In this document: positions 63,440 to 64,000 of the stretch, one piece after another
How the letters are laid out: each line of letters starts with the position of its first letter
Position numbering within the stretch: the first letter of the stretch is position 1
Assembly (NCBI RefSeq): GCF_000758825.1
Contig: NZ_JRMX01000011.1
Location: 56,538 to 120,537 of the forward strand
Origin: Arcanobacterium sp. S3PF19
GTDB taxonomy: Bacteria; Actinomycetota; Actinomycetes; Actinomycetales; Actinomycetaceae
Length of the DNA: 64,000 bases
Direction of reading: 5' to 3'
The notes under the pieces: generated by a model
Databases searched by the model: none
What the model saw: only the letters and a program-made list of their open reading frames with translations
What the model was told of the DNA's origin: nothing
Program-made: the position numbers and the translations under genes

Positions 63440-63936
63440 ATGACTATGGTTCTAAGCGCTGAAGCAGTGTGCATCGGTCACCCCGATAAACTGTGCGATT
63501 TAATTGCTGATCAGATCCTCGACGAGATTCTCTACGCTGATCGCAACGCCCGCGTCGCGGTAGAGGTCATGGCCAGCGGGCGACGCATTATTGTCACCGG
63601 TGAAATCAGCACTAATGCCCGTGTGGACTGCGTGATTGCGTACGCACAGCACTGACTGCAGCTGGCTATAAGCCGTGGAGATTTTTGGTGTACGTGTGGG
63701 TGCGGCGTCAATCTAGCGATATTAGCGGCGGCGTGACCACATCTTTAGAGGCTCGCGATGGTGATGAGTCTGCTTATTGTATTCAGGGTGCCGATGATCA
63801 AGGCACGGTCTACGGTTATGCCTGCACTGATACACCACAGCGTTTACCGTTACCCCTTGTTTTAGCTCACGAGATGTGTAAACGGCTAGATGACGCACGC
63901 AAGCAAGGAACCATCACTGGGATCCTTTCAGATTGA
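63440..63936 (+). pseudogene. metK: Phage-type S-adenosylmethionine synthetase (metK), frameshifted and interrupted
   Basis: Starts behind AAAGGG. EAVCIGHPDKLCDLIADQILDE is the ATP/Met site, then VEVMASGRRIIVTGE. The frame stops at 63655, but AAGYKPWRFLVYVWVRRQSSDI and GADDQGTVYGYAC, LPLPLVLAHEMCKRLDDA follow in the next frame: one base is missing near 63652. The gene is then cut at GTITGILSD, before the expected continuation, by an IS3-type end at 63934. Viral metK homologues serve DNA or tail modification near the packaging genes. Confidence 0.85.
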
Positions 63937-64000
63937 ACTGTCCCAGGTTTTGTTCCGTTTGAGTAGATGGGGAAAATCTGGATTATGCCTAAGAAATTTG
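63934..64000 (+). mobile_element. IS3-family insertion sequence, left end (continues beyond the window)
   Basis: Starts TGAACTGTCCCAGGTTTTG, an IS3-type terminal repeat, exactly where the metK frame loses its resemblance. A transposase start ATG at 63985 reads MPKKF, the usual first residues of IS3-group OrfA. The right end is outside the window. Confidence 0.75.

Noticed and set aside
51305..64000. Second copy of the tmRNA 3' end as attR
   Set aside because: Scanned by eye for the CCCCGCATCTCC core in the island and not found; it may lie beyond the window.

Overview
The window is chromosomal DNA of a high-GC Gram-positive bacterium (Actinobacteria). The evidence is a phosphatidylinositol-mannoside-type glycosyltransferase, the linked rdgB-rph-murI-DUF2017-clpS-pncB-DUF3039-hup neighbourhood, a tRNA-Gln/tRNA-Glu pair beside gltX with no GlnRS in the window, sortase-anchored surface proteins with an iron-box-like promoter, and a tmRNA whose tag ends DFALAA. 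The mix of surface proteins, permeases and moderate GC fits a host-associated member of the Actinomycetaceae (Mobiluncus/Actinomyces-like). The genus is inference; 16S rRNA or whole-genome comparison would decide it.

Layout. 1-11.6 kb: housekeeping genes (mannosyltransferase 3' end, Vsr-like nuclease, tRNAs Glu, Gln and Leu, gltX, a degenerate FAH-fold protein, bcp, a NUDIX protein, rdgB, rph, a metallo-beta-lactamase protein, murI, DUF2017, clpS, pncB, DUF3039). 11.6-22.6 kb: hup, then four amino-acid transporter genes in a row, three of them followed by a strong hairpin, then fumC, a phosphoribosyltransferase and a type II NADH dehydrogenase. 22.6-29.1 kb: an AT-rich, apparently foreign type I restriction-modification operon (hsdR, hsdS, hsdM and a small Xre regulator). 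29.4-50.8 kb: host-interaction and nutrient genes: cupin, methyltransferase, an ABC exporter of the FtsX type, a leucine-rich-repeat surface protein, two MFS-LacI modules (one with MgtC and a two-histidine phosphoesterase, one with a nucleoside hydrolase), an LPXTG surface protein behind a DtxR/IdeR-like operator, a lipase-like surface protein with Rib-like repeats, and another permease. 50.9-51.3 kb: ssrA (tmRNA).

51.3-64 kb, downstream of the tmRNA 3' end, is an accessory island. It holds a broken DUF4143-type ATPase fused to an IS remnant, an intact-looking PadR/ABC/FtsX/D,D-carboxypeptidase module, and a decaying prophage: transposase remnant, primase tail, VRR-NUC nuclease, frameshifted helicase, frameshifted DUF1492-type late regulator, an exported DUF4258 protein with a DUF2283 partner, HNH nuclease, terminase small subunit and a phage metK broken by a frameshift and an IS3-type insertion at the right edge. 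Four genes here show the signature of a single lost base, whereas none of the genes before 51 kb looks frameshifted.

The most interesting signals are: (i) an exported DUF4258/DUF2283 toxin-immunity candidate; (ii) a 74-77 bp promoter-like repeat placed twice just after the late regulator, each copy followed by a stem-loop; (iii) three 10-bp iterons spaced exactly 33 bp apart upstream of the broken ATPase; (iv) a PadR-type inverted operator controlling an ABC/carboxypeptidase module; (v) an iron-box-like palindrome at a well-formed promoter of a sortase substrate; (vi) a FAH-fold protein that has lost its metal ligands.
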